Origin: Oscillospiraceae bacterium | Lineage (GTDB): Bacteria > Bacillota > Clostridia > Oscillospirales > Oscillospiraceae | Assembly (NCBI GenBank): GCA_017540565.1 | Contig: JAFYAU010000001.1 | Coordinates: 1-55,548, forward strand | Direction: 5' to 3' | DNA: 55,548 nt | Shown: positions 40,675 through 48,395 of the stretch, piece by piece | How the letters are laid out: each line of letters opens with the position of its first letter | Numbering within the stretch: the first letter of the stretch is position 1 | Position numbers and translations under genes: made by a program | Notes under the pieces: model-generated | The model's input: the letters and a program-made list of their open reading frames with translations, nothing else | The model's database searches: none | Told to the model about the DNA's origin: nothing

Positions 40675-41035
40675 TGGTGGAGCTGGGGGGAGTCGGACCC
40701 CCGTCCGAAAGCACATCAGAAAGAACTTCTCCGGGCGCAGACTGTTATTTCGGCAGAGCCGGTTCCCGTCCCCGGACGCAAGCAGTCACGCGTTCCGGCT
40801 GGGTAGCTTCATGATGCATGGCACGGGCAAAGCTTACCGTACTCACGTTCACCACTGAGTGACGCCCCGGCCTCCGGCCGTGGTGCTCCGGAGCGGGACG
40901 GGTCAAGCCTTAAGCGGCGACCAGATCGTAAGAATCGTTGTTCTTTAATTTATAAAAGATGCCCTGTTTAAGGAGGTCGGACACCTCCGCCCGCTATTCC
41001 AGCCTCCGCACCCCCGTCGAAACCGGTACAGCCCC
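40675..41035 (-). ncRNA. ssrA: Transfer-messenger RNA
   Basis: 361 nt. The 5' end GGGGCTG pairs with CAGCTCC followed by ACCA at the 3' end, forming the tRNA-like acceptor stem. GGTTTCGACGGGG near the 5' end and the T-arm sequence CGGGGGTCCGACTCCCCC near the 3' end match tmRNA. The tag frame (40945-40910, minus) reads KNNDSYDLVAA then TAA; the LVAA end fits proteolysis tags. It rescues stalled ribosomes with SmpB, encoded about 1.1 kb upstream on the same strand. The first tag codon visible in frame is AAG rather than the usual Ala codon. Confidence 0.95.
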
Positions 41036-41052
41036 GTGACGGTGTTGTGAGG

Positions 41053-41080
41053 CCGTTCCGGCGGCATGCCGCCGGAACGG
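41053..41080. repeat. Perfect 28-nt palindrome between cyclophilin gene and ssrA
   Basis: CCGTTCCGGCGGC-AT-GCCGCCGGAACGG is an exact palindrome of 13-bp arms. On the minus strand it is followed by CCTCACAAC and not by T residues, so it is a poor intrinsic terminator. It may be a processing site for a longer smpB-ppi-ssrA transcript. Confidence 0.7.
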
Positions 41081-41119
41081 ATACATGGTTACGATCTTCT
41101 CTGTTCTGTGAAGTGGCCC

Positions 41120-41638
41120 TTACGCCTTTTTCGGCTCGGGATAGGTCTCTCCGAAGGTATCCACCTTCACCTTCTTCATCTTCTGCTGCATGATGGGCAT
41201 GTCGTTGGGATAACGCTTCTGATTGGCGATGGCATCAACGACCTCCATGCCGGAGGTCACGCAGCCGAAAGCGGCGTAGTCCCCGTCCAGAAAGTCCCCG
41301 TCCTCATGCATGATGAAGAACTGGCTGCCGGCAGAATCGGGGTGCTGGGACCGCGCCATGGAAATCACGCCCCGCTTGTGGCTCAGATCGTTCTTGAAGC
41401 CGTTGGAGGAGAATTCCCCGGGAATGCTGTAACCGGGACCTCCGAAACCGCGCCCCTCAGGGTCGCCGCCCTGGATCATGAAGCCGGGGATGACCCGGTG
41501 GAAGATCAGGCCATTGTAAAAGCCCTTGCTGACCAGGGAGATGAAATTGTTCACGGTGTTGGGCGCCACGTCGGGATAGAGTTCCACGGTGATGACGCCG
41601 CCGTTTTCCATGGTAATGGTGACTTCAGGATTTTTCAT
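41120..41638 (-). CDS. Peptidyl-prolyl cis-trans isomerase, cyclophilin type
   Basis: 172 aa, cytoplasmic (no signal peptide). Core cyclophilin motifs: [20 protein letters not shown] with the catalytic Arg and the following Phe/Met/Gln, [20 protein letters not shown], and [19 protein letters not shown]. The frame begins with [14 protein letters not shown]. Assists folding around proline bonds. Its start overlaps the smpB stop by 4 bp, so both are co-translated. Confidence 0.95.
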   Translation of the reverse strand: MKNPEVTITMENGGVITVELYPDVAPNTVNNFISLVSKGFYNGLIFHRVIPGFMIQGGDPEGRGFGGPGYSIPGEFSSNGFKNDLSHKRGVISMARSQHPDSAGSQFFIMHEDGDFLDGDYAAFGCVTSGMEVVDAIANQKRYPNDMPIMQQKMKKVKVDTFGETYPEPKKA

Positions 41639-42123
41639 ATGCCGGAATTCCTCTCTTTCATAGCCTTGTTCATTTCACGGCCGGCGTCCCGCCGGGCTTC
41701 GCTCTCGCGCTTGTCATAGAGCTTCTTGCCCTTGGCCAGGCCGAGCTCTACCTTCACGCGGCGGGCGTCGTTGAAATACAGCGACAGGGGGATCAGTGCC
41801 AGGCCCTCCTGCTTGATGCGGCCGTACAGCCGCATGATCTCACGCTTGTGCATCAGAAGGCGCTTGGGGCGCAGGGGTTCCCGGTTGAAGATATTGCCCT
41901 TCTCGTAGGGACTGATGTGGATGCCGTGGGCGAACAGTTCGCCGTCCTTGACGGTGCAGAAGCTGTCCTTCAGGTTCACGTGTCCCATCCGGATGGATTT
42001 GACTTCCGTGCCGAACAGCTCAATTCCCGCTTCGTAACGCTCCAGTATGAAATAGTCGTGCAGAGCCTTCCGGTTGGCGGCGGCCTGCTGGCCGTGGGAA
42101 TACGGTTTGCCCACTGTTGGCAC
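41635..42123 (-). CDS. smpB: SsrA-binding protein
   Basis: 162 aa from GTG 42123; a GTG 9 bp downstream has better spacing from GGAAGGGGG and would give 159 aa. SmpB features: [61 protein letters not shown] and a basic C-terminal tail ([15 protein letters not shown]) that enters the ribosomal mRNA channel. It delivers tmRNA to stalled ribosomes; ssrA lies downstream in the same orientation. First gene of the smpB-cyclophilin pair. Confidence 0.97.
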   Translation of the reverse strand: MPTVGKPYSHGQQAAANRKALHDYFILERYEAGIELFGTEVKSIRMGHVNLKDSFCTVKDGELFAHGIHISPYEKGNIFNREPLRPKRLLMHKREIMRLYGRIKQEGLALIPLSLYFNDARRVKVELGLAKGKKLYDKRESEARRDAGREMNKAMKERNSGI

Positions 42124-42149
42124 CCCCTTCCTATCCGTGTCGGAATTTG

Positions 42150-42158
42150 ATTATACCA
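42150..42158 (-). promoter_or_regulatory. Extended -10 promoter of smpB
   Basis: Minus strand TGGTATAAT about 27 bp before the GTG start. TTGACA is present but only 7 bp from the -10, so it cannot serve as its -35. Confidence 0.5.
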
Positions 42159-42216
42159 TGTCTGTCAAGCGCCGGCCGGCGGATGCCGGACCGCGTCTCC
42201 GCACCGGCGGCGGGAA

Positions 42217-42245
42217 TTGACGAAAGATACCGCCGGTGTTATAAT
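42217..42245 (+). promoter_or_regulatory. Promoter of the ecf-truA-clpE operon
   Basis: TTGACG (42217-42222), 17 bp, TATAAT (42240-42245); predicted start near 42252, 28 nt before the first ATG. Confidence 0.85.
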
Positions 42246-42279
42246 ACGCTATTATCTGTATCATGGGAGTAATGTGCGT

Positions 42280-43149
42280 ATGTGGCGTGCCGATGATTGG
42301 CAGGACTATGAATTGCTGGACTGTTCCGACGGGGAAAAGCTGGAACGTTGGGGCACCCGTATCCTGGTCCGGCCGGATCCGCAGGCGATCTGGGAGACGC
42401 CCCGGCTCAATCCGGGCTGGAAAAACCCTGACGCCCGTTACATCCGTTCCCGGGAGGGAGGCGGCCAGTGGGAGAAGAAACGGCTGCCGGAGAGCTGGAA
42501 GATCCGTTACAGAGAGCTGACCTTTCAGGTCAAACCCATGAATTTCAAGCACACCGGGCTGTTTCCGGAACAGGCGGTGAACTGGGACTGGGCCATGAAG
42601 AAGATCCGCGGCTGCGGCAGGCCTGTGAAGGTCCTGAACCTGTTTGCCTACACCGGTGCCGCGACCCTGGCATGCGCCGCCGCTGGCGCGGAGGTGTGCC
42701 ATGTGGACGCCGCAAAGGGCATGGTGGCCTGGGCAAAGGAAAACGCAGCTGTGAGCGGCCTTTCCGACCGCCCCGTCCGCTGGATCGTGGACGACTGCGC
42801 CAAGTTCGTCGAACGGGAGATCCGTCGCGGACGCAGATATGACGCCCTGATCATGGATCCCCCCAGTTACGGGCGCGGACCCGGCGGAGAGGTGTGGAAG
42901 CTGGAAACGAATCTGTTTCCCTTCGTGAAGCTTTGCTCCGGTGTGCTGTCTGACGATCCGCTGTTCGTCCTGATCAACTCCTACACGACGGGGCTTTCAG
43001 CCTCGACGCTCACTTATATTTCCGAAGCGGTGTTCAGCGCCAGGTTTGGTGGCCGGAGCGTCAGCGACGAGCTGGGACTGCCGGTGACGGAAACCGGACT
43101 GGCCCTGCCTTGCGGGGCTTCCTGCCGCTGGGAGAAGGAAGAAACATGA
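42280..43149 (+). CDS. Class I SAM-dependent methyltransferase, RlmK-like
   Basis: 289 aa. ATG 42280 is chosen (GGGAG 10 nt upstream; a GTG at 42274 is the alternative) because the longer frame begins inside the promoter. Features: NFKHTGLFPEQAVNWDWAMK, LNLFAYTGAATLACAAAGA SAM loop, HVDAAKGMVAWAKENA, and the catalytic IMDPPSYGRGP. This is the Methyltrans_SAM domain of 23S rRNA m7G/m5C enzymes without a PUA domain. Target unknown, probably rRNA. First gene of a long operon; its stop overlaps ecfA1. Confidence 0.85.
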   Translation: MWRADDWQDYELLDCSDGEKLERWGTRILVRPDPQAIWETPRLNPGWKNPDARYIRSREGGGQWEKKRLPESWKIRYRELTFQVKPMNFKHTGLFPEQAVNWDWAMKKIRGCGRPVKVLNLFAYTGAATLACAAAGAEVCHVDAAKGMVAWAKENAAVSGLSDRPVRWIVDDCAKFVEREIRRGRRYDALIMDPPSYGRGPGGEVWKLETNLFPFVKLCSGVLSDDPLFVLINSYTTGLSASTLTYISEAVFSARFGGRSVSDELGLPVTETGLALPCGASCRWEKEET

Positions 43150-43988
43150 GTACTGTCATCCGGACCGAAGGGCTGACCTTCGCCTACGAAGCCGAGGAAG
43201 GAGCGGAGCCCGCTCCCGTCCTGAAAGGCGTCGACCTGACAATAGAAAAAGGAACATTCGTAGCTGTGATCGGTCACAACGGCTCCGGCAAGTCCACCCT
43301 TGCCAAGCAGTTCAACGGGATCCTTCTGCCTACAGGCGGCGTCGTGTATGTGGAGGGAATGGATACCGCTGACGAGGAACTGCTGATCGAGATCCGCCGC
43401 CGGGTAGGCATGGTATTCCAGAACCCGGACAACCAGATCGTCTCCAACATTGTGGAGGAGGATGTTGCTTTCGCCCCGGAGAACCTCGGATATCCCTCGG
43501 AGGAGATCCGGCACCGGGTGGACGAGGCACTGCGCATGGTTGGAATGTACGAATACCGTACGCACGCTCCGCACCTTCTGTCCGGCGGGCAGAAGCAGAG
43601 GATCGCCATCGCCGGCGTACTGGCGATGCGGCCGGAATGCATTGTTTTCGACGAGCCCACAGCCATGCTGGATCCCAGAGGCAGGAGAGATATCGTCTCC
43701 ATCATAGAGAAGCTGCGGCAGGAGGGCACCACGGTGGTGCTGATCACCCACCATATGGACGAAACGGTCGGAGCCGACAGGATTGTTGTGATGGACGGCG
43801 GCCGTGTCGTGAAGGACGGGACTCCACGGGAGGTTTTTGCCGATGTGGAGGGTGTTCGGTCGCTGGGGATGGATGTTCCCGAGACAGTGAGCATCCTTTA
43901 TGAACTGCGCCAGCGGGGCTGCGATCTGGATCTCGGAGCCCTGACCCCCGAAGCGTGTACGGAGGAACTGTACAGTTATTTTGCGTGA
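43146..43988 (+). CDS. ecfA1: ECF transporter ATPase EcfA1
   Basis: 280 aa from ATG 43146 (ATGA overlap with the previous stop). Walker A GHNGSGKST, Q-loop VFQNPDNQIVSNIVEEDVAF, which is the signature of EcfA-type ATPases, LLSGGQKQRIAIAG, Walker B CIVFDEPTAMLDP, switch His in LITHHMDE. Powers vitamin uptake together with EcfA2, EcfT and exchangeable S components. No S component is encoded here, so this is a shared (group II) energising module. Confidence 0.96.
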   Translation: MSTVIRTEGLTFAYEAEEGAEPAPVLKGVDLTIEKGTFVAVIGHNGSGKSTLAKQFNGILLPTGGVVYVEGMDTADEELLIEIRRRVGMVFQNPDNQIVSNIVEEDVAFAPENLGYPSEEIRHRVDEALRMVGMYEYRTHAPHLLSGGQKQRIAIAGVLAMRPECIVFDEPTAMLDPRGRRDIVSIIEKLRQEGTTVVLITHHMDETVGADRIVVMDGGRVVKDGTPREVFADVEGVRSLGMDVPETVSILYELRQRGCDLDLGALTPEACTEELYSYFA

Positions 43989-44042
43989 TACGGTCCCGGA
44001 CGGGAACGTGACCATAGATCGAAGTGTAAGGATGGCCTGACA

Positions 44043-44909
44043 GTGAAGCCAATCATCAGTACGGAAAACCTGACCCACGTATACAGCATGGGAACCCCCT
44101 TTGAGCATACCGCCATACGCGACGTGTGCTTTGAGGCATACGCCGGGGAGTATCTGTGCGTGATCGGGCATACAGGTTCCGGAAAATCCACCTTTATCCA
44201 GCACCTGAACGGACTGCTGAAACCCACCTCGGGCGTCGTGCGGTTCGAAGGAGAGGATATACACAAAAGCAAGGCGTTCACCAGAGACGTGCGGTTCCGG
44301 GTGGGGCTGGTCTTCCAGTATCCCGAGTACCAGCTGTTCGAGGAGACGTGCTATAAGGATATCGCCTTCGGGCCGAAGAACATGGGACTCGCGAAGGAGG
44401 AGATCGACCGGCGGGTGCACATGGCGGCTGCCATGGCAAACCTGGACGAGGAGCTTCTGGCAAGACAGCCGTTTGACCTGTCCGGCGGACAGAAACGGCG
44501 GGTGGCTATAGCTGGAGTGATGGCGATGCAGCCCAGCGTCCTGATCCTTGACGAGCCGACTGCCGGCCTGGATCCCGACAGCCGCGCAGAGGTCATGCGT
44601 AACGTGGAGAACTACCGCCGGACAATGAACGCCTGTGTCATCATGGTGTCCCACAGCATGGAGGACGCAGCGCGGAACGCCGACCGTCTGTTCGTGTTCC
44701 ATGACGGACGGCTGGAGATCACCGGTGCCCCTGCCGAGGTGTTCAGGCACAGCAAGGAGCTTCAGGATATGGGCCTGACAGTGCCGCTGGCAGCCCAGGT
44801 GGCCATGGGACTCCGGGCCCGAGGCCTTCCCCTGCCGGAGGATATCTATACCAACGGACAGCTGATCGAAGCCCTGCTGGCAGTGAAAGGCGGTGAGCCG
44901 GATGCTTAA
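44043..44909 (+). CDS. ecfA2: ECF transporter ATPase EcfA2
   Basis: 288 aa, starting at GTG 44043. Walker A GHTGSGKST, Q-loop VFQYPEYQLFEETCYKDIAF (characteristic of EcfA2), LSGGQKRRVAIAGV, Walker B VLILDEPTAGLDP, switch region MVSHSME. Pairs with EcfA1 as a heterodimer under EcfT. The 54-bp gap to ecfA1 shows no promoter or hairpin of note. Ends inside the start of ecfT (8-bp overlap). Confidence 0.96.
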   Translation: MKPIISTENLTHVYSMGTPFEHTAIRDVCFEAYAGEYLCVIGHTGSGKSTFIQHLNGLLKPTSGVVRFEGEDIHKSKAFTRDVRFRVGLVFQYPEYQLFEETCYKDIAFGPKNMGLAKEEIDRRVHMAAAMANLDEELLARQPFDLSGGQKRRVAIAGVMAMQPSVLILDEPTAGLDPDSRAEVMRNVENYRRTMNACVIMVSHSMEDAARNADRLFVFHDGRLEITGAPAEVFRHSKELQDMGLTVPLAAQVAMGLRARGLPLPEDIYTNGQLIEALLAVKGGEPDA

Positions 44910-45708
44910 GGACATCACCATGGGTCAGTATTTCCCGGCTCCATCGGTCATCCACAGGCTGGATCCCAGAACGAAGATCATCGGGCTGATCCTGTACATT
45001 GCCGCACTGTTCACGGCGAAAAGTTACTGTTCCTATCTGCTCATGGCGCTGATGCTCGCCTGCATCATCGCATTGAGTACCCTGAGACTGAAGATGTTGA
45101 TCAAGGGGTTGAAACCCCTGATCATCATCATCGTTTTCACGGCAGTGCTGAACCTTTTATTTACGGAAGGAGAGCATGTGCTGATCCAGGTCTGGAAACT
45201 GCGGCTGACGCTGGAGGGCGTCCGCACGGCCGGCTTCATGCTTGCGAGGCTCGTCATGCTGATCATGGGCTCGTTCATGCTCACCTATACCACGCCGCCG
45301 ATGACGCTGACGGACGGGATCGAACGGCTGCTCAGTCCGCTGAAGAAGATCCGCGTGCCCGTGCATGAACTGGCGATGATGATGAGTATCGCTCTGCGCT
45401 TTATCCCAACGCTGGTGGAAGAGACGGACAAGATCATGAGTGCCCAGAAAGCCAGAGGCGCGGATTTCGAGACCGGCGGACTGATCCGCCGCGCAAAAGC
45501 ACTGCTTCCGGTGCTGGTGCCGCTGTTCATCAGTGCTTTCCGCCGGGCCGACGAACTGGCGGTGGCCATGGAGAGCCGCTGCTACCACGGCGGAGAGGGC
45601 CGTACCCGGATGAACGTGCTGGTGATGAAGCGGCGGGACTGGATCGCTCTGGCGGTATGCCTGGCGGTGCTGGCCGCAGTGATCGCCTTGGCCGTGTTCG
45701 GCCTGTAA
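44902..45708 (+). CDS. ecfT: ECF transporter transmembrane protein EcfT
   Basis: 268 aa from ATG 44902, preceded by GGCGGTGA; the GTG at 44893 is less likely. About five membrane segments (residues 23-55, 62-85, 110-130, and a C-terminal one near 245-266). HRLDPRTKI near residue 20 is diagnostic. The coupling helices carry AQKARGADFETGG and AMESRCYHGGEGRT, equivalent to the paired Ala-Arg-Gly/Ser motifs that grip the two ATPases. Confidence 0.95.
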   Translation: MLKDITMGQYFPAPSVIHRLDPRTKIIGLILYIAALFTAKSYCSYLLMALMLACIIALSTLRLKMLIKGLKPLIIIIVFTAVLNLLFTEGEHVLIQVWKLRLTLEGVRTAGFMLARLVMLIMGSFMLTYTTPPMTLTDGIERLLSPLKKIRVPVHELAMMMSIALRFIPTLVEETDKIMSAQKARGADFETGGLIRRAKALLPVLVPLFISAFRRADELAVAMESRCYHGGEGRTRMNVLVMKRRDWIALAVCLAVLAAVIALAVFGL

Positions 45709-45717
45709 GGAGAAACG

Positions 45718-46506
45718 ATGGAACGAAACGTTGCCCTGCGGCTGCGGTACGTAGGGACCCGCTACCACGGGTGGCAGGTGCAGAAGGACCAGGTCACCGT
45801 GTGCGGGACGCTGCAGAAGGCGCTGTCGTCACTGTGCGGGCATCCCGTCCACGTGACGGGATGCGGCCGGACGGACGCGGGTGTGCATGCCCTTCGCTAC
45901 TGCGCCAATTTCCGGACGGACTGTTCAGTTCCCACGGAGAGGTTTCCCCTGGCGGTGAATCCGTTGCTGCCGCCGGACATCTCCGTGATGGATGCCTGCG
46001 AGGCGCCGGAAAGATTCAATGCAGTGCTCTCCTGTGAAAAAAAGGAATACATATACCGCATTTTCAACTCCCGCCTCCGGGATCCGTTCTTCGCAGACCG
46101 TGCCTGTTTCTACCCCTCTCCGCTGGACGAGAGCGTTATGAAGCGGGCGGCGGAAAACTTTGTAGGGACACATGATTTCGCCGCCGTGCGAAGTGTTGGG
46201 ACAGAGACACGCACCACCGTACGCACCGTTTACTGGTACGAGGTGGAACGGGAGGGAGATCTGATCACCCTCCGGGTGTGCGCGGACGGATTTCTGTACA
46301 ATATGGTCCGGGCAATGGCTGGAACCCTGATCTACGCGTCGGAGGGAAAACTCCGGCCGGAGGATATCCCTGCCCTGCTGGCGGGCCGGGACCGGCGAAT
46401 GACAGGCCCCACCATGCCGCCCGGCGGTCTGTATATGAACCGGGTCTGGTATCCGGGGGAGGTGGGGGCCATGATGGCGGCCGATCTCCCGTGGGAGAGC
46501 GAATAG
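45718..46506 (+). CDS. truA: tRNA pseudouridine(38-40) synthase
   Basis: 262 aa. Isomerises uridines 38-40 in the tRNA anticodon stem. Catalytic Asp in VTGCGRTDAGVHALRYCANF, N-terminal RLRYVGTRYHGWQVQK, KEYIYRIFN with the conserved Tyr, THDFAAVRSVGTETRTTVRT, and DGFLYNMVRAMAGTLI. truA downstream of ecfT is the standard order in Bacillota, which supports both calls. 9 bp after ecfT. Confidence 0.97.
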   Translation: MERNVALRLRYVGTRYHGWQVQKDQVTVCGTLQKALSSLCGHPVHVTGCGRTDAGVHALRYCANFRTDCSVPTERFPLAVNPLLPPDISVMDACEAPERFNAVLSCEKKEYIYRIFNSRLRDPFFADRACFYPSPLDESVMKRAAENFVGTHDFAAVRSVGTETRTTVRTVYWYEVEREGDLITLRVCADGFLYNMVRAMAGTLIYASEGKLRPEDIPALLAGRDRRMTGPTMPPGGLYMNRVWYPGEVGAMMAADLPWESE

Positions 46507-46531
46507 AGCCGGAGACGGAGAAGCATACGCT

Positions 46532-47641
46532 ATGACCAGAGTGATTGAAAAAAAGAAAAGCAGACGCAGGAGCCTGATCGCCGCGGTGATCGTCATCCTG
46601 GTTGCGGCCGCGCTGGCCGCCGTCGCCCTGTGGCTGAACCGGTCCGGGCGCCTGACGCCCTCAGGAGACAGAACGGAAGTATACAACTTTGCCTCTGACA
46701 CCGCTACCGTGACCTGCGGTGTAGGTGATGGACTTGCCGTCGCCTCCTCTTCCGGACTGAAGGTATTCGACCGCACCGGTATGCAGACGGTCGGAGAGAC
46801 CTATGTGGCCTCGCAGCCTGTACTGACGTCGGCGGGAGGTTACGGGGCTGCCTACGATATCGGAGGGGAACAGGTGCGGATCTTCACCGCGGGCGGACCG
46901 GTGCGAAACCTGAAAGCAGACGGCGGCGTGACTGCGGTCCGGCTGAACGGGAAAGGGTGGTGCGCCGTATGTGCGGAAGAGAGCGGTTACAAGGGCGCCG
47001 TCACCGTTTACCGGCCTTCCGGAGCCGTGGCTTACAAGTGGCTGTCCGGAGAGGGATATGTGCTGACCGCAGTTGTCTCCCGTGACGGGAAGTATCTCTC
47101 CGTGCTGACCCTGACGGATTCGGGAAGCAGGGTGGTCTTTCTGAGGACGGACCGCGAGGCACCGCTGGGCGAGGCGGTTCTCCCGGGAGAGCTTCTCCTG
47201 GACATCGGCTACACGGAGAAGGGCGTTCTTTACGGGATCTCCGGCGACGTGCTGTACCGGCTGGACGAACACAAGGGAGCCGAGGAGGTTTACCGCTACG
47301 AGGAATCCACTCTCAGCGGATGGAGCTTCAGCGGGGGACCGGTGCTTGCGCTCAGCGCCTACCGGACGGGCGGTGCCTGCAGGGTGCTGGATATCACCGG
47401 ACAGGAGCCTGAGGAACTGGGCAGTTTCAAGGAAGGCATTACGTCGCTGGCAGCGGACAAAAACACCGTAGCGGTGCTGACGTCTGCAGGACTCATCATT
47501 TATGACCGGGCAGACTGCGAACTGTCAGCTGAATACAAGGAAGCGGCCTCCGGGCTCAGCGTGAGCCTGACGGAGGACGATCGGGCCATCGTGGCGGAAA
47601 GGAATACGGCAGTCGTCTATTCCCTGAAAACCGCCGGATAG
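46532..47641 (+). CDS. DUF5711 family membrane-anchored beta-propeller-like protein
   Basis: 369 aa. Basic N terminus (KKKSRRRS), one membrane helix at about residues 15-35, then an extracytoplasmic domain of repeated short beta-strand blocks (GVGDGLAVASSSGLKVFDRTG and similar, recurring about every 40-45 residues), which suggests a WD40/PQQ-like propeller. I place it in DUF5711, known from Clostridia; function unknown. It sits between truA and a CvpA-like gene with short gaps, so it belongs to the operon, perhaps an envelope sensor. Confidence 0.75.
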   Translation: MTRVIEKKKSRRRSLIAAVIVILVAAALAAVALWLNRSGRLTPSGDRTEVYNFASDTATVTCGVGDGLAVASSSGLKVFDRTGMQTVGETYVASQPVLTSAGGYGAAYDIGGEQVRIFTAGGPVRNLKADGGVTAVRLNGKGWCAVCAEESGYKGAVTVYRPSGAVAYKWLSGEGYVLTAVVSRDGKYLSVLTLTDSGSRVVFLRTDREAPLGEAVLPGELLLDIGYTEKGVLYGISGDVLYRLDEHKGAEEVYRYEESTLSGWSFSGGPVLALSAYRTGGACRVLDITGQEPEELGSFKEGITSLAADKNTVAVLTSAGLIIYDRADCELSAEYKEAASGLSVSLTEDDRAIVAERNTAVVYSLKTAG

Positions 47642-47652
47642 GAGGAACCATT

Positions 47653-48354
47653 ATGATCAGATTCATTATCACTCTCTGCCTGCTGCTGATCGTTGCCTAC
47701 TGCACGTGGCGGGGCTACAAGAACGGCATCGTACGAGGCGTCTGCGGCATCGTGGCGATCCTACTGGCGCTGTACGGTGCAGGAGTGGCGGCCAATATGT
47801 TCAGCGAGGAATTCAAAGGGGTACTGATGCCCTTCGTATCCGGTATGATCGACGGTGCTGCGGACAAGGTGAAAAGCAACGACGAGAGCGCTGTTGTGCA
47901 ACTGAGCAAGGCAGAGAAGACCGACGCCTATATGTTCAGTTACGCCTGTGCCAGGCAGGTGGGGCTTGTGGACCGGGCAGCAAAGCTGGTGGCGGAGGAG
48001 ACGGCGAAGGAGAACAACGTCGTCGGTCAGCAGCTGTATGAGGATCTGTCCGACAATCTGGTGGGCCGGTTTGCCCATGTGGCGGTGTTCTGTATTGCCT
48101 TCGCGATCATAGCCATCGTGTTCGGGGTAATCGGGAACGTGATCAACGTATCCCTCCTGATACCGAAACTGGGGGTGGCGGAGCCGGTGATCGGAGCGGT
48201 GCTCGGTCTCCTCAAGGGTGTACTGCTGATGTATGCCGTCGCCATGTTCCTGCGGTATCTGGGACTGGTACTGCCAAAGGATCTGCTGAACGAGTCGGGA
48301 TTGCTGTTCAAACTGATCAATGACAACCCCGTGGCTGGCCGAGTAGGGCTGTGA
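47653..48354 (+). CDS. CvpA family membrane protein
   Basis: 233 aa. Four membrane segments (about residues 3-20, 26-48, 143-168 and 182-207) with the CvpA-type N-terminal WRGYKNGIVRGVCGIVAIL motif and a long soluble loop (residues 50-140). CvpA proteins are needed for colicin V export in E. coli and for envelope homeostasis in other bacteria; the activity is unknown. 11 bp after the DUF5711 gene, 41 bp before clpE. Confidence 0.82.
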   Translation: MIRFIITLCLLLIVAYCTWRGYKNGIVRGVCGIVAILLALYGAGVAANMFSEEFKGVLMPFVSGMIDGAADKVKSNDESAVVQLSKAEKTDAYMFSYACARQVGLVDRAAKLVAEETAKENNVVGQQLYEDLSDNLVGRFAHVAVFCIAFAIIAIVFGVIGNVINVSLLIPKLGVAEPVIGAVLGLLKGVLLMYAVAMFLRYLGLVLPKDLLNESGLLFKLINDNPVAGRVGL

Positions 48355-48395
48355 TCCCATTATCTGATATCTGAAGACGGAGGAATCGTAAACAT

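Noticed and set aside
42217..42279. TTG start at 42217 for the RlmK-like methyltransferase
   Set aside because: These bases form the -35 and -10 of a consensus promoter; the ATG at 42280 with GGGAG upstream fits better.
43014..44921. A 635-codon minus-strand frame opposite ecfA1 and ecfA2
   Set aside because: Shadow of two clear ATPase genes; no domain of its own.
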